Below are positions 13,604-22,969 of a stretch of 64,000 nt of DNA, in pieces. Below the pieces are notes generated by a model that was not told the origin of the DNA, did not search any database, and was given only the letters and a program-made list of their open reading frames with translations. The stretch comes from Chiayiivirga flava (GTDB lineage Bacteria > Pseudomonadota > Gammaproteobacteria > Xanthomonadales > Xanthomonadaceae), in assembly GCF_014202825.1 (NCBI RefSeq), contig NZ_JACHHP010000006.1, forward strand, positions 1-64,000. The letters are read 5' to 3'. Numbering within the stretch: position 1 is the stretch's first letter; every line of letters begins with the position of its first letter. The translations under genes and the position numbers were made by a program.

Positions 13604-14754
13604 CAACCACGGTCGGCATCCTCGGCGGCGGGCAGCTTGCCCGCATGCTCGCGCTCGCCGGCGCGCCGCTCGGCCTGCGCTTCCTCGTCATGGACTCCAC
13701 CGCCGACGCCTGCGCCGGCCAGTTCGCGCCGATGGTGGTCGGCGACTACCGCGACGAGACGTGCCTGGCCGAATTTGCGCGCCGCGTCGATCTCGCCACG
13801 TTCGATTTCGAGAACGTGCCGGCCGAAAGCGCGCAGTGGCTGGCCGACCGCATCCCGGTCTTTCCGGCGCCGCGCGCGCTCGCGGTGGCGCAGGATCGGC
13901 TCGCCGAGAAGACGCTGTTCCGCGAACTGGGCATCGGCACGCCGGACTTCCACGCCATCGCCTCGCGCGCCGATCTGGATGCCGCACTCGATGCCATCGG
14001 CGCGCCCGCCATCCTCAAGACGCGTCGCCTCGGTTACGACGGCAAGGGCCAGTTCCGCCTGCGCAGCCACGACGATGCCGACGCGGCATGGAACGACCTC
14101 GGCGCGCAGGCGCCGTCGGTGGGGCTGATCCTCGAGAGTTTCGTGCGTTTCCAGCGCGAGCTGTCCGTGGTTGCGGTCCGTTCGCGCAGCGGCGAATTCC
14201 GCGCCTGGCCGCTGACGCAGAACTGGCACCGCGACGGCATCCTTGCGGCCAGTCTCGCGCCGGCCCGGGTCGACGCGGCGATCGAAGCGGCAGCGCTCGG
14301 CGCCGCGCGTCGCCTGGCCGACGCGCTCGATTACGTCGGCGTGTTCGCGCTGGAACTGTTCGATTGCGACGGCGAGCTGCTGGCCAACGAAATGGCACCG
14401 CGCGTGCACAACTCCGGTCACTGGACCATCGAAGGCAGCGAGACCTCGCAGTTCGAAAACCACCTGCGTGCGGTGCTCGGCCTGCCGCTCGGCAGCACCG
14501 CGGCGCGCGGCGTGTCGTGCATGCTCAACTGGATCGGCGCCTTGCCCGACGCGCTGCCCGTACTCGCCGCGACCGGCGGACACTGGCACGACTACGGCAA
14601 GAGCCCGCGCGACGGGCGCAAGGTCGGGCATGCCACGTTCCGCGCCGACGACGGTGGCACGCTGGCGACGGTGCTGGGCACGGTTGGTGCGGCGTTGCAG
14701 CGCGAGGGGCAGGTGACGCCGGTGCTTGCGCGCCTGGAAGAAGCCGCGAGTTAG
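13600..14754 (+). CDS. purK: N5-carboxyaminoimidazole ribonucleotide synthase PurK
   Basis: ATP-grasp enzyme making N5-CAIR from AIR, bicarbonate and ATP. It has 384 residues. The N-terminal [20 protein letters not shown] nucleotide-fold motif leads into the ATP-grasp core: [41 protein letters not shown] and the metal-binding region [32 protein letters not shown]. The start codon overlaps the purE stop. It is followed by a long repeat array and no terminator hairpin with a T-run, so the array may define the transcript end. Confidence 0.97.
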   Translation: MTTTVGILGGGQLARMLALAGAPLGLRFLVMDSTADACAGQFAPMVVGDYRDETCLAEFARRVDLATFDFENVPAESAQWLADRIPVFPAPRALAVAQDRLAEKTLFRELGIGTPDFHAIASRADLDAALDAIGAPAILKTRRLGYDGKGQFRLRSHDDADAAWNDLGAQAPSVGLILESFVRFQRELSVVAVRSRSGEFRAWPLTQNWHRDGILAASLAPARVDAAIEAAALGAARRLADALDYVGVFALELFDCDGELLANEMAPRVHNSGHWTIEGSETSQFENHLRAVLGLPLGSTAARGVSCMLNWIGALPDALPVLAATGGHWHDYGKSPRDGRKVGHATFRADDGGTLATVLGTVGAALQREGQVTPVLARLEEAAS

Positions 14755-14830
14755 CTGCCGCTTGCGGCCGCGCCTGGCCTCGACGCCTTGCCGCGCCGAC
14801 AACGCGTCGCCATACCCGACGAAGCCCGAC

Positions 14831-15290
14831 TCTCCCGCGTAACGGGAGAGGGTTGCGTGAGACAGGAGAGGCGCGGCGCGGCAAAACCCCCTTCCGGCTG
14901 CCGCCACCTTCCCCCGCTGCGCGGGAGAAGGACTCCTTCGATACAGGGGGCGGCTTGGCGATGGATCGGCGTTCCGTGACATCGAACGGAACGTTCCTCT
15001 CCCGCGCAGCGGGGGAGGATGCCGGCAGGCAGGAGGGGGTGCGCCCCGCGTCGACACAACGTCTTCCCGGCTTCCGCCACCTTCCCCCGCTATGCGGGAG
15101 ACGGATTCCTTCGATCAGCGTTCGGCGATGGCGATGGATCGGCGTTCCGTGACATCAAACGGAACGTTCCTCTCCCGCGCTGCGGGGGAGGATGCCGGCA
15201 GGCAGGAGGGGGTGCGCCCTGCATCGAGACAACGCCTTCCCGGCTTCCGCCACCTGCCGCGATGTGCGGGAGATGCATTCCTTCGATCCG
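14831..15290. repeat. Amplified REP-like array, 173-bp repeat period
   Basis: Fills most of the 578-base purK-ABC gap. It starts with the isolated hairpin TCTCCCGCGTAACGGGAGAG, followed by alternating head (CCTTCCCCCGCTGCGCGGGAGAAGG) and tail (CCTCTCCCGCGCAGCGGGGGAGG then ATGCCGGCAGGCAGGAGGGGG) units. The block containing GATGGATCGGCGTTCCGTGACAT occurs at 14961 and again at 15134, a 173-bp period. A third, degraded head unit lies near 15240-15290. No gene is seen here. Confidence 0.8.
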
Positions 15291-15332
15291 GGTTCGGCGA
15301 TGCCGACGTTCGCCACTGCGCGCTCTGCACGG

Positions 15333-16403
15333 TCAGTCGGCGAACACCACCACGTGCTGCAGGTCGAGCCGCGCGTGCACGGTCTGGCCGACCGCATACC
15401 GCAAATGGCTCGGAAACAGCGCCGCGATCTCCTCGCCGTTGTGCAGCCGCAGCGTGTAGAACGTTTCCGCCCCGCGGAACGATGCCGCCACCACCGTGGT
15501 TTCGAATCCGTCGCCGTTCGCCGGACGCACGTCGTCCGGACGCAGCAGCAGGTGCGCCTCGCTGCCGGGCGCCGCCTGCATCGCGTCGGGCGTGAGGATC
15601 GCGCCGACCGCGGTGTCGATGCGGCTCGCATCGAGCACGCGCGCGCGCAAAAGGCGCCCTTCGCCGACGAACTTCGCGACGAACGCAGTCGCCGGGCGAT
15701 GGTAGACGTCGAAACCCGTGCCCCACTGCAGCAGCCGGCCCGCGTGCATCACGCCGAGCGTGTCGGCAAAACCGAACGCCTCGTCCTGGTCGTGCGTGAC
15801 CAGCAGCGCGGCGATGCCCAGGCGTTTGAGCACCTCGCGCAGTTCCGTGCGCAGATTCACGCGCAGGTGCGCGTCGAGGCTGGAGAACGGCTCGTCCAGC
15901 AGCAGCAGGTCCGGCTGCGGCGCGAGCGAGCGCGCCAGCGCGACACGCTGTTGCTGACCACCGGACAGCTCGTGCGGAAAGCGGCGCTGCAGGCCGTCGA
16001 GACCGAGCAGGGCCAAGGTCTGGTCGATGCGTGCGGCGCGGTCGCCGCGCGCGAGGGTGTCGAGGCCGAAGCCGACGTTTGCATCCACGCGCAGATGCGG
16101 AAACAGCGCAAGGTCCTGGAACACGAAGCCGACGCCGCGCCGTTCCGGCGCATCGCCGCCGCGCACGTTCGCCACCTCGCGCCCGCGCAGCGCGATGCTG
16201 CCGTGCGCCAGCGCCTGGAAACCGGCCACCGCGCGCAGCAGGGTGGTCTTGCCGCAGCCGCTCGGCCCGAGCAGGCAGGCCAGTTCGCCGGGGGCGAGCG
16301 AGAACGACACCTGTTCGACGATGCGGTTGCCTGCGATGTCGCAGGCGACGTCCGCAAGCTGGAGCAGGGGCGGCGTGCCGGGCCGGGTCGTGCTGTCGCT
16401 CAT
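15333..16403 (-). CDS. FbpC-like ferric iron/sulfate-type ABC transporter ATPase (orphan)
   Basis: Cytosolic ATPase that would drive import through an inner-membrane permease. It has 356 residues. Walker A GPSGCGKT is at 46-53, the Q-loop Q96 lies in VGFVFQDLALFPHL, the signature LSGGQ is at 146-150, Walker B LLLLDEP follows near 167-172, then SSLD and H204. A C-terminal TOBE-type regulatory domain holds LLLRPDDVRP and RGAETFYTLRL. This architecture matches FbpC/CysA/PotA-type ATPases. No permease or binding protein gene is in the window: the flanks are repeats, then sodB. The substrate is inferred only from domain type (Fe3+ most likely). Confidence 0.85.
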   Translation of the reverse strand: MSDSTTRPGTPPLLQLADVACDIAGNRIVEQVSFSLAPGELACLLGPSGCGKTTLLRAVAGFQALAHGSIALRGREVANVRGGDAPERRGVGFVFQDLALFPHLRVDANVGFGLDTLARGDRAARIDQTLALLGLDGLQRRFPHELSGGQQQRVALARSLAPQPDLLLLDEPFSSLDAHLRVNLRTELREVLKRLGIAALLVTHDQDEAFGFADTLGVMHAGRLLQWGTGFDVYHRPATAFVAKFVGEGRLLRARVLDASRIDTAVGAILTPDAMQAAPGSEAHLLLRPDDVRPANGDGFETTVVAASFRGAETFYTLRLHNGEEIAALFPSHLRYAVGQTVHARLDLQHVVVFAD

Positions 16404-16445
16404 GGGAGCGGCTGTCCGGTGCGTGGATCCGGGTTGCAGCGCCCG

Positions 16446-16578
16446 TCCCTCATCCGCCCTCCGGGCACCTTCTCCCGGGGGGAGAAGGAAGCCGGGCCTG
16501 GCATATCAATCAGCGCCGAGCGCGAGGGGTGTTTTCCCTTCTCCCGTCGGGAGAAGGTGCCGGCAGGCGGATGAGGGA
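16446..16578. repeat. REP-like inverted pair (CCCTCATCCGCC type)
   Basis: Head TCCCTCATCCGCCCTCCGGG with hairpin CCTTCTCCCGGGGGGAGAAGG, then about 45 bases of spacer, then CCTTCTCCCGTCGGGAGAAGG with tail TGCCGGCAGGCGGATGAGGGA. The two units are inverse complements. A weaker half-unit lies near 16684. The 355-base gap 16404-16758 holds no gene. Confidence 0.75.
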
Positions 16579-16758
16579 GATGCATCACACGATCGCCCTT
16601 CCGCCTGATGACGATCCGGTGTGCCGCGCGTCGAAGCACGCGAACCCACCGCATCGCCGCTGCCTCGTCCGCACTCCGGACGCCTTCTCCCGCCTGAAGA
16701 AGGACAGCGCGGGTGGCGCCAAGACCCGTTGCCCCGAACGCCACTGGCTGCCCGACCG

Positions 16759-17337
16759 TTACTTCAGGTTGCTGTTGGCGAAATCCCAGTTCACCAGCGG
16801 CCAGAAGTTTTCAAGGTACTTCGGGCGCGCGTTGCGGTAGTCGATGTAGTAGGCGTGCTCCCACACATCGCAGGTCAGCAGCGCGGTGTCGTTGCCGGTG
16901 AGCGGCGTGCCGGCGTTGGACGTGCTGACGATGCCGAGCGAGCCGTCCGGCCGCTGCACCAGCCAGGCCCAGCCCGAGCCGAAGGTGCCGATCGCGGTCT
17001 TGGTGAACTCCTCCTTGAAGGCCTCGAACGAGCCCCACTGCTTCGCGATGGCTTCGCCGAGCTTTCCGCCGGGCTCGCCGCCGGCCTTGGGCGCCATGCT
17101 GTTCCAGTAGAACGTGTGGTTCCAGACCTGGGCCGCGTTGTTGAAGACGCCGCCCTGCGACTTCTTCACGATGGTTTCAAGATCCGCGTTTTCGAACTCG
17201 GTGCCCGCGATGAGCTTGTTGAGGTTGGTGACGTAGGCTTGGTGGTGCTTGTCGTGGTGGAACTCGAGCGTTTCGGCCGAGATGTGCGGTTCCAGCGCGT
17301 TCTTCTCGTACGGCAGCGGGGGCAGTTCGATGGCCAT
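16759..17337 (-). CDS. sodB: Superoxide dismutase, iron type
   Basis: Disproportionates superoxide to peroxide and oxygen in the cytosol. It has 192 residues. Metal ligands by comparison with E. coli SodB: H27 (LEFHHDKHH), H74 (QVWNHTFYW), D157 and H161 ([11 protein letters not shown]). Q70 in NNAAQVWNH marks the iron-type enzyme. ATG at 17337 ([15 protein letters not shown]) has AAGGAGAG a few bases upstream and is preferred over the open-frame extension. It is divergent from grxD, and the shared promoter region lies between them. Confidence 0.97.
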   Translation of the reverse strand: MAIELPPLPYEKNALEPHISAETLEFHHDKHHQAYVTNLNKLIAGTEFENADLETIVKKSQGGVFNNAAQVWNHTFYWNSMAPKAGGEPGGKLGEAIAKQWGSFEAFKEEFTKTAIGTFGSGWAWLVQRPDGSLGIVSTSNAGTPLTGNDTALLTCDVWEHAYYIDYRNARPKYLENFWPLVNWDFANSNLK

Positions 17338-17412
17338 CGGGCTCTCCTTCTTCAGGTTGGCGGGCGGGGGATCGGGCAAACGTTCGCCGCGCGCGGTGCG
17401 GCGCGGGAAGGG

Positions 17413-17431
17413 CTTACAATTCTAGCGTAAG
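17413..17431. promoter_or_regulatory. Overlapping divergent promoter elements, sodB/grxD
   Basis: CTTACAATTCTAGCGTAAG has inverted CTTAC/GTAAG ends. It contains a -10-like TACAAT reading toward grxD and TAGAAT on the opposite strand reading toward sodB. The only AT-rich spot in the 135-base divergent gap, it is probably where both promoters sit. The -35 boxes are not clear in the GC-rich flanks. Confidence 0.45.
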
Positions 17432-17472
17432 CAGCCTGACTGGCTGCGCGCCGTCGACCCGGAGTTTTTACC

Positions 17473-17793
17473 ATGACCGTGATGGAACGCATCCGTTCCG
17501 AAGTGGAAGGGCATCCCATCGTGCTCTTCATGAAGGGCACGCCCACCTTTCCGATGTGCGGTTTCTCCAGCCGCACCGTGCAGGCGCTCAAGGCCTGCGG
17601 CGCACCGTTCCGCGCGGTGAACGTGCTGGAGGATCCCGAAGTGCGCGCGCACCTGCCGCGCTATTCGAACTGGCCCACGTTCCCGCAGCTCTTCATCCGC
17701 GGCGAACTGATCGGCGGCTGCGACATCGCGCTGGAGCTGCACGCACAGGGCGAACTCGCGCGCATGGTGGCCGACGCGTACAAGGCGGCCTGA
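17473..17793 (+). CDS. grxD: Monothiol glutaredoxin Grx4 family (GrxD)
   Basis: Carries or transfers [2Fe-2S] clusters and senses iron, using a CGFS active site. It has 106 residues; CGFS is at 29-32 in KGTPTFPMCGFSSRTVQAL. The cis-proline region SNWPTFPQLFIRGELIGGCDI follows. These are the glutathione and cluster-binding features of the family. The stop shares bases with the next start (TGATG), so it is coupled to the SDR gene. Divergence from sodB suggests shared oxidative or iron control, which is inference. Confidence 0.96.
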   Translation: MTVMERIRSEVEGHPIVLFMKGTPTFPMCGFSSRTVQALKACGAPFRAVNVLEDPEVRAHLPRYSNWPTFPQLFIRGELIGGCDIALELHAQGELARMVADAYKAA

Positions 17794-18572
17794 TGGCCGC
17801 ACAGGCGCCGCAGGCCGGACGCGCGCTCGACGGACGCGTGATTCTCGTGACCGGCGCGCACGGCGCCCTCGGCGAGGCGGCGGCGCGCGCCTGCGCCGCG
17901 GCGGGCGCGTGCGTGGTGCTGCTCGGGCGGCGCGTGCCGAAACTCACCCGGCTCTACGATGCGATCGAGGCCGCCGGTGCACCGCAGCCGGCGATCTATC
18001 CGCTCGACCTCGCCGGCGCCACGCCCGACGACTACGCCGATCTTGCCGCCAACATCGAACGCGACTGCGGCCGCCTCGACGGCATCCTGCACTGCGCGGC
18101 CGACTTCAAGGGTCTGGTGTCGCTCGAAAACACCCCGCCCGAGGACTGGCAGCGCGCGCTGCACGTTAACCTCTCGGCGCCGCTGCTGCTCACGCGCGCC
18201 TGCCTGCCGCTGTTGCGTCGGCGCGAAGACGCGGCCGTGGTGTTCGTGCTGGACGACCCCGCGCGCGTGGGTCGTGCGCTGTGGGGCGGGTACGCGGTCG
18301 CGAAGTTCGGTCTCGCCGGGCTCGTGCAGGTGCTGCGCGACGAACTGGAGCACTCGCCGGTGCGCGTGCACGGACTGCTGCCCGGACCGATGCGCAGCGC
18401 CCTGCGCGGCAAGGCGTATTTCGCCGAAGACCCGGGCCAGGTGCCCGAGGCCAGTGCATACGCAGCGGCCTGCGTGCGCCTGCTCGGCGCTGCCGGCCGG
18501 GGCGAACCGGCCACCGTGCGTGCCGCACCCGAGCGCGCGCCGGTGCCGCGCCTGCACGTGCTGCCGTCGTGA
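17793..18572 (+). CDS. SDR-family protein, YciK-like, lacking the usual catalytic serine
   Basis: A 259-residue Rossmann-fold short-chain dehydrogenase/reductase. The cofactor motif TGAHGALGEAAARACA and GRR in the second strand suggest NADP binding, and the LHVNLSAPLL asparagine is present. The active-site YxxxK is present as GGYAVAKFG. Where YciK-type proteins have TSSSVGRxGRANWG, this one reads VLDDPARVGRALWG, so the catalytic serine position is aspartate. It may be a weak or non-catalytic SDR, or use another residue. Coupled to grxD by TGATG and 31 bases before marC. Substrate unknown. Confidence 0.85.
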   Translation: MAAQAPQAGRALDGRVILVTGAHGALGEAAARACAAAGACVVLLGRRVPKLTRLYDAIEAAGAPQPAIYPLDLAGATPDDYADLAANIERDCGRLDGILHCAADFKGLVSLENTPPEDWQRALHVNLSAPLLLTRACLPLLRRREDAAVVFVLDDPARVGRALWGGYAVAKFGLAGLVQVLRDELEHSPVRVHGLLPGPMRSALRGKAYFAEDPGQVPEASAYAAACVRLLGAAGRGEPATVRAAPERAPVPRLHVLPS

Positions 18573-18603
18573 CGTTTCAGGCGACCGCCGTGGCGGTGCG
18601 GCC

Positions 18604-19200
18604 GTGACCACCATCTCCGCCGCCATCCTGCTCTTCCTGATCCTGGACCCGCTCGGCAACGTGCCGGTGTTCCTGAGCCTGCTCAAGAGCCTGCCGCCGC
18701 GTCGCCAGCGCATCGTGCTGGTGCGCGAGCTGCTGATCGCGCTGGCGGTGCTGCTGCTGTTCCTGCTCGCCGGCAAGGCCATCCTCGATGCCATGCACAT
18801 CCGGCAGGAATCGGTCTCGATTGCCGGCGGCATCGTGCTGTTCCTCATCGGGATCCGCATGATCTTCCCGCCGGCCGATGGTCTGCTCGGCGAGGTGCCG
18901 GACGGCGAGCCGTTCATCGTGCCGATGGCGATCCCGCTGATCGCGGGACCGTCGGGCATGGCGGCCGTGATCCTGATGTCGAGCTCCGAGCCCGAGCGCA
19001 TCGCCGACTGGACGCTGGCGCTGGTGATCGCCTGGGGCGCCACGGCGGGCATCCTCTTCAGCGCCACCTACCTCTACAAATGGCTCGGCCCGCGCGTGCT
19101 GACCGCGGTGGAGCGCCTGATGGGCATGCTGCTGGTCACCCTGTCGGTGCAGATGTTCCTCGACGGGATCGGCAGGTACCTCGCCCCGACGGGAGGATGA
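18604..19200 (+). CDS. MarC/YhgN-family integral membrane protein
   Basis: A 198-residue inner-membrane protein with about six hydrophobic helices, the MarC (UPF0056) family length and pattern: ILLFLILDPLGNVPVFLSLL at the start, SVSIAGGIVLFLIGIRMIF in the middle, then PMAIPLIAGPSGMAAVILM. The transported substrate is not established for the family; some members have been proposed to carry amino acids. GTG 18604 is used because the hydrophobic N-terminus begins right after it; the longer open frame overlaps the SDR gene. Last gene of a probable grxD-SDR-marC operon. Confidence 0.9.
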   Translation: MTTISAAILLFLILDPLGNVPVFLSLLKSLPPRRQRIVLVRELLIALAVLLLFLLAGKAILDAMHIRQESVSIAGGIVLFLIGIRMIFPPADGLLGEVPDGEPFIVPMAIPLIAGPSGMAAVILMSSSEPERIADWTLALVIAWGATAGILFSATYLYKWLGPRVLTAVERLMGMLLVTLSVQMFLDGIGRYLAPTGG

Positions 19201-19429
19201 GCGGCGCTTGACGCGTCGCAGCACGGATTTCGGCGGCCGCGCCCGGTGCGGCGACGGCCGATGCCCCGCGGGCGGCGGAGCGGAGGGCGCCCCAGCCCCG
19301 CGGGATTTGTGGAAATTTGTCATCTGCCAGCCGCAAGATCGACCCGCCTGCGGCGCGCAACTCCGCCGGCGCGTGCTGCGCTGCACCTTCGCCCGCTGCG
19401 ACGAGGCGATTCAGCCGCAGTGCATGACG

Positions 19430-19458
19430 TTACAAAAGTGTCATCCGACTCTGTTAAA
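19430..19458 (+). promoter_or_regulatory. Probable promoter of the Oar-like receptor gene
   Basis: TTACAA, 17 bases, GTTAAA, about 170 bases ahead of the receptor ATG, inside the only AT-rich patch of the gap. The -10 side overlaps the inverted repeat GTTAAACTGCTGTTAAC (19453-19469), a possible regulator site. The rest of the 425-base gap 19201-19625 shows no gene and implies a long GC-rich leader. Confidence 0.4.
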
Positions 19459-19625
19459 CTGCTGTTAACCGCCAGCCAGGGCAGGACGCCCGGCGCGTGA
19501 GCGGTTGACGCGGGCCAGGGGATTCGAGCGTTCTTGCGCTGCAGCATCACGATGCTCGCGCGGACGAGTGCGCGAACCGCGGCCGTGCTCCCAACGACAC
19601 AGTCAGGCAACCAGGGCAGATCTCA

Positions 19626-22600
19626 ATGAAAACGAAACTCCGGATCACACGACTCGCCGGCGCGCTCGCCGTGCTGCTCGCCACCGCACCGGCGTATGCA
19701 CAGCAGACCTCGGCCAATCTGGCCGGCCGCATCACCAACAACGACGGCAGCTCGCTCGCCGGCGCCGAGGTGACGATCGTCCACACGCCTTCCGGCACCA
19801 CCAGCCGCGCCGTGACGGACGAAAACGGCCGCTACACCGCGCGCGGCCTGCGCGTCGGCGGCCCGTACACCGTCACCGTCACCAAGGACGGCTACCGCGG
19901 CGAAGCCTCGGAAAACGTGTACCTGCTGCTGGGTGAAACCGCCGACGTCAACGTCGATCTGGACGTCGCCGCCACCGAACTGACCTCGGTCGAAGTCGTC
20001 GCCTCGGCCGGCGGCTACGATCTGTTCTCCTCGGCCAAGATGGGCAGCGGCACCAACGTGTCGCAGGAGGAAATCGAAGCCCTGCCGTCGATCAACGGCA
20101 ACATCCAGGACTACATCCGCCTCGACCCGCGCGTGGCGTTCACCGATCGCGCGTCCGGCACCATTACCGCCGGCGGCCTCAACCCGCGCTTCAACAAGAT
20201 CTCGATCGACGGCGTCTCGGCCAGCGACACCTTCGGCCTGGAAGGCAACAACCTGCCGACGCAGCGCCAGCCGGTCTCGATGGAAGCCATCGAAGCCATC
20301 GACATCAACCTGTCGAACTACGACGTGACCTTCTCCGGCGCGGCCGGTGCCAACGTCAACGCCGTCACCAAGTCCGGCGGCAACGAATTCCACGGTTCGG
20401 TCTACGGCTACTACCGCGACGGCGACTGGTTCGGCGAGCACCCGCTCACCGGCGACGAATTTGCCGAGTTCGACCAGGAAGAAACCTACGGCGGCACGTT
20501 CAGTGGTCCGCTCATCAAGGACCGCCTGTTCTTCTTCGCCAACTACGAGAAGTACACCCGCGGCCAGCCGACCCCGGACATCAGCAACACCCCGCTCAAC
20601 CGCGCCGACGGCGACTTCGACGCCGCTGACCTCGCCGAAGTGCAGCGCATCGCCGCCGGTTACGGCATCGACGCGGGCGGCATCACGGGCGACGGCGACA
20701 CCCAGCTCGAAGAAAAGGCGATCAAGCTCGACTGGAACATCAGCGATGCCCACCGCGCCAACCTGCGCTACAGCAACCTCGAGCAGGAACGCGTGCGCCC
20801 GGAAGGCTCGGGTCCGAGCACGCTCGCGCTGAGCTCGAACTGGTACACGCACGAGAAGTCGGTCGAGAGCTACGTCGGCCAGCTGTTCAGCGACTGGTCC
20901 GACACGCTGTCGACCGAGTTCAAGGCCTCGTACCGCGACTACTCGGCCGTGCGCGTCAATCCGACCAACGCGCCGACGATCCAGGTCTACTTCGACGACG
21001 GCAATCCCGATACCGGCATCACCAACGGCGACTTCATCCGCCTCGGCACCGAGCGCAGCTCGGGCGGCAACACCCTGCTGACCGAAACCTGGAACTACTT
21101 CGGCGCCGCCACCTGGGCGCTCGGCGACCACGACCTCAAGGCCGGGGCCGAGTACAGCGAAAACGAGATCTACAACTACTTCCTGCAGGACTCGTTCGGC
21201 AACTACAGCTTCTACGGCCTCGAAGCCTTCGAAGCCGGCGAGTACTTCGATTACGACCTGCAGACCGCGGCGTTCCCGGGCTCGGTCCCGGCGCAGTACA
21301 CCAACAAGAGCCTCGGCCTGTTCCTGCAGGACACCTGGTACGTCAATTCCAACCTCACGCTGAACTTCGGCGTGCGCGCGGACAAGCCGACCACGAGCCC
21401 GGATCCGACCTTCAATTCGTGCTTCGCCTCCGCGCCGGTCGCCACCGGTACCGGCCCGGCCGACTGCCCGAACGGCGGCTTCGGTCGCGACAACAGCAAT
21501 ACCTTCAGCGGCGACTTCATCATCCAGCCGCGCTTCGGCTTCAACTACATGTTCGACACCGATCTTCCGACGCAGCTGCGCGGCGGCATCGGTCTGTTCC
21601 AGGGCGACGCGCCGCAGGTCTGGGTGAGCAACTCCTACCAGTCCACCGGTCTGAACAACATCTCGTACTCCAACATCACCGACTTCGCGAACGTGCCATT
21701 CAGCCCGGACGGCTTCAACCAGCCGACCGACGCGCTGTCCGCGCTGCCGGGTTCCGCGAACCGCAACGTCAACGTGATGGCCGAAGACTTCGACCTGCCG
21801 TCGGTGTGGAAGGCGAACCTCGCGCTCGACGTCGAGCTGCCGTGGCAGGGCGTGGTCGCGTCCGGCGAGCTGTTGCTGACCGACGTCAAGGACGGACTGT
21901 TCTACCGCACCCTGAACGTCGGCCCCGGCTTCATCGGTCCCGACGGCCGCGCTCTCTACTGGGATCCGAACTTCGTCGGTCGCTATCCGACGTCGGGCTC
22001 GGCCTACACGGCAACGTCGCGCTTCGGCCGCAACAGCTACTTCGGCGACGTGTTCGAAATCGCCAACACCAACAAGGGCAAGGGCCAGCAGATGACCCTG
22101 TCGCTGACCAAGCCCTTCAGCGTGGACAGCGATTGGTCGTGGAGCGTGGGCTACACCTACACCGACGCCACCGAAGTCGGCGCGCTGACCAGCTCCACCG
22201 CGGGCTCGGGCTACGGCGGCCAGCTCGGCTTCAACATCAACGATCCGACCGCCACGACCGCGCGCTACGAGATCAAGAACCGCTTCACCGGTGCCTTGAA
22301 CTGGCAGCACAACTTCTTCGGCGACTACGCGACCCAGATCGGCCTGTTCTACGAAGGCCGCAGCGGCCGTCCGTACAGCTACATCTTCGCCGGCGACGCG
22401 AACGGCGACGGCCGTACCTTCAACGACCTGTTCTACGTCCCGAACGGCGACGTGCTGTTCGGCTCGCTCAGCAGCTCGGGCGTGTTCACGGCCGATCCGC
22501 TGATGGAACAGCGCTTCAACGAGTTCCTCGCTGCCAACCCGCACCTGGCGTCGCACGCCGGCACCTACGCGCCGGAGAACGGCTTCCGCGCCGGGTGGGT

Positions 22601-22916
22601 CAACACCTTCGACGTGCGTTTCAGCCAGGAACTGCCGGGCTTCTTCCGCGAGCATCGCTCGGAGATCTGGCTCGACATCCAGAATGTCGGCAACCTGATC
22701 AACGACGACTGGGGCCACGTGATCGACTACGGCTTCAACGCCAACAACGCGGTCGCGAGCCTGCAGGGCATCTACAACGGCCAGTACGTGTACGGCTACC
22801 GCAGCGGCACCGAATTCGGCCAGGCCAGCGCGCTCGGCGTGCCGACCGACGCCGATCGCCAGACCAACGGCATCTCGCAGTGGTCGCTGCAGGTGGGCTT
22901 CCGCTACCGCTTCTGA
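19626..22916 (+). CDS. Oar-like TonB-dependent outer-membrane receptor with N-terminal carboxypeptidase-regulatory-like domain
   Basis: Outer-membrane protein of 1096 residues. A signal peptide ends near APAYAQQ (about 25). A CarboxypepD-regulatory-like beta domain (about 30-115) contains NLAGRITNNDGSSLAGAEVTIVHTPSG and GRYTARGLRVGGPYTVTV. The plug follows, with PSINGNIQDYIRLDPRV and GANVNAVTKSGGNEFHGSVYGYYR, then a long beta-barrel ending WSLQVGFRYRF with terminal aromatic F, typical for BAM insertion. This is the Oar family (adhesion/OM remodelling in myxobacteria; peptide or glycan uptake proposed elsewhere). Its ligand here is unknown. It stands alone between a long leader and a strong terminator. 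Confidence 0.92.
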   Translation: MKTKLRITRLAGALAVLLATAPAYAQQTSANLAGRITNNDGSSLAGAEVTIVHTPSGTTSRAVTDENGRYTARGLRVGGPYTVTVTKDGYRGEASENVYLLLGETADVNVDLDVAATELTSVEVVASAGGYDLFSSAKMGSGTNVSQEEIEALPSINGNIQDYIRLDPRVAFTDRASGTITAGGLNPRFNKISIDGVSASDTFGLEGNNLPTQRQPVSMEAIEAIDINLSNYDVTFSGAAGANVNAVTKSGGNEFHGSVYGYYRDGDWFGEHPLTGDEFAEFDQEETYGGTFSGPLIKDRLFFFANYEKYTRGQPTPDISNTPLNRADGDFDAADLAEVQRIAAGYGIDAGGITGDGDTQLEEKAIKLDWNISDAHRANLRYSNLEQERVRPEGSGPSTLALSSNWYTHEKSVESYVGQLFSDWSDTLSTEFKASYRDYSAVRVNPTNAPTIQVYFDDGNPDTGITNGDFIRLGTERSSGGNTLLTETWNYFGAATWALGDHDLKAGAEYSENEIYNYFLQDSFGNYSFYGLEAFEAGEYFDYDLQTAAFPGSVPAQYTNKSLGLFLQDTWYVNSNLTLNFGVRADKPTTSPDPTFNSCFASAPVATGTGPADCPNGGFGRDNSNTFSGDFIIQPRFGFNYMFDTDLPTQLRGGIGLFQGDAPQVWVSNSYQSTGLNNISYSNITDFANVPFSPDGFNQPTDALSALPGSANRNVNVMAEDFDLPSVWKANLALDVELPWQGVVASGELLLTDVKDGLFYRTLNVGPGFIGPDGRALYWDPNFVGRYPTSGSAYTATSRFGRNSYFGDVFEIANTNKGKGQQMTLSLTKPFSVDSDWSWSVGYTYTDATEVGALTSSTAGSGYGGQLGFNINDPTATTARYEIKNRFTGALNWQHNFFGDYATQIGLFYEGRSGRPYSYIFAGDANGDGRTFNDLFYVPNGDVLFGSLSSSGVFTADPLMEQRFNEFLAANPHLASHAGTYAPENGFRAGWVNTFDVRFSQELPGFFREHRSEIWLDIQNVGNLINDDWGHVIDYGFNANNAVASLQGIYNGQYVYGYRSGTEFGQASALGVPTDADRQTNGISQWSLQVGFRYRF

Positions 22917-22938
22917 TCGGTTTCACCACGCTGCATCG

Positions 22939-22969
22939 AAAACGGCCGGGGCAACCCGGCCGTTTTTTT
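22939..22969 (+). terminator. Rho-independent terminator of the Oar-like receptor
   Basis: AAAACGGCCGGG, GCAA, CCCGGCCGTTTTTTT: a GC-rich stem with flanking A and T runs, 23 bases after the receptor stop. An almost identical copy, including upstream bases, lies at 24363-24395. Confidence 0.93.

Noticed and set aside
19623-22718. 1031-residue open frame antisense to the Oar-like receptor
   Set aside because: Typical GC-rich shadow frame; repetitive Val/Ala/Arg composition and no domain, while the plus strand is a clear receptor.
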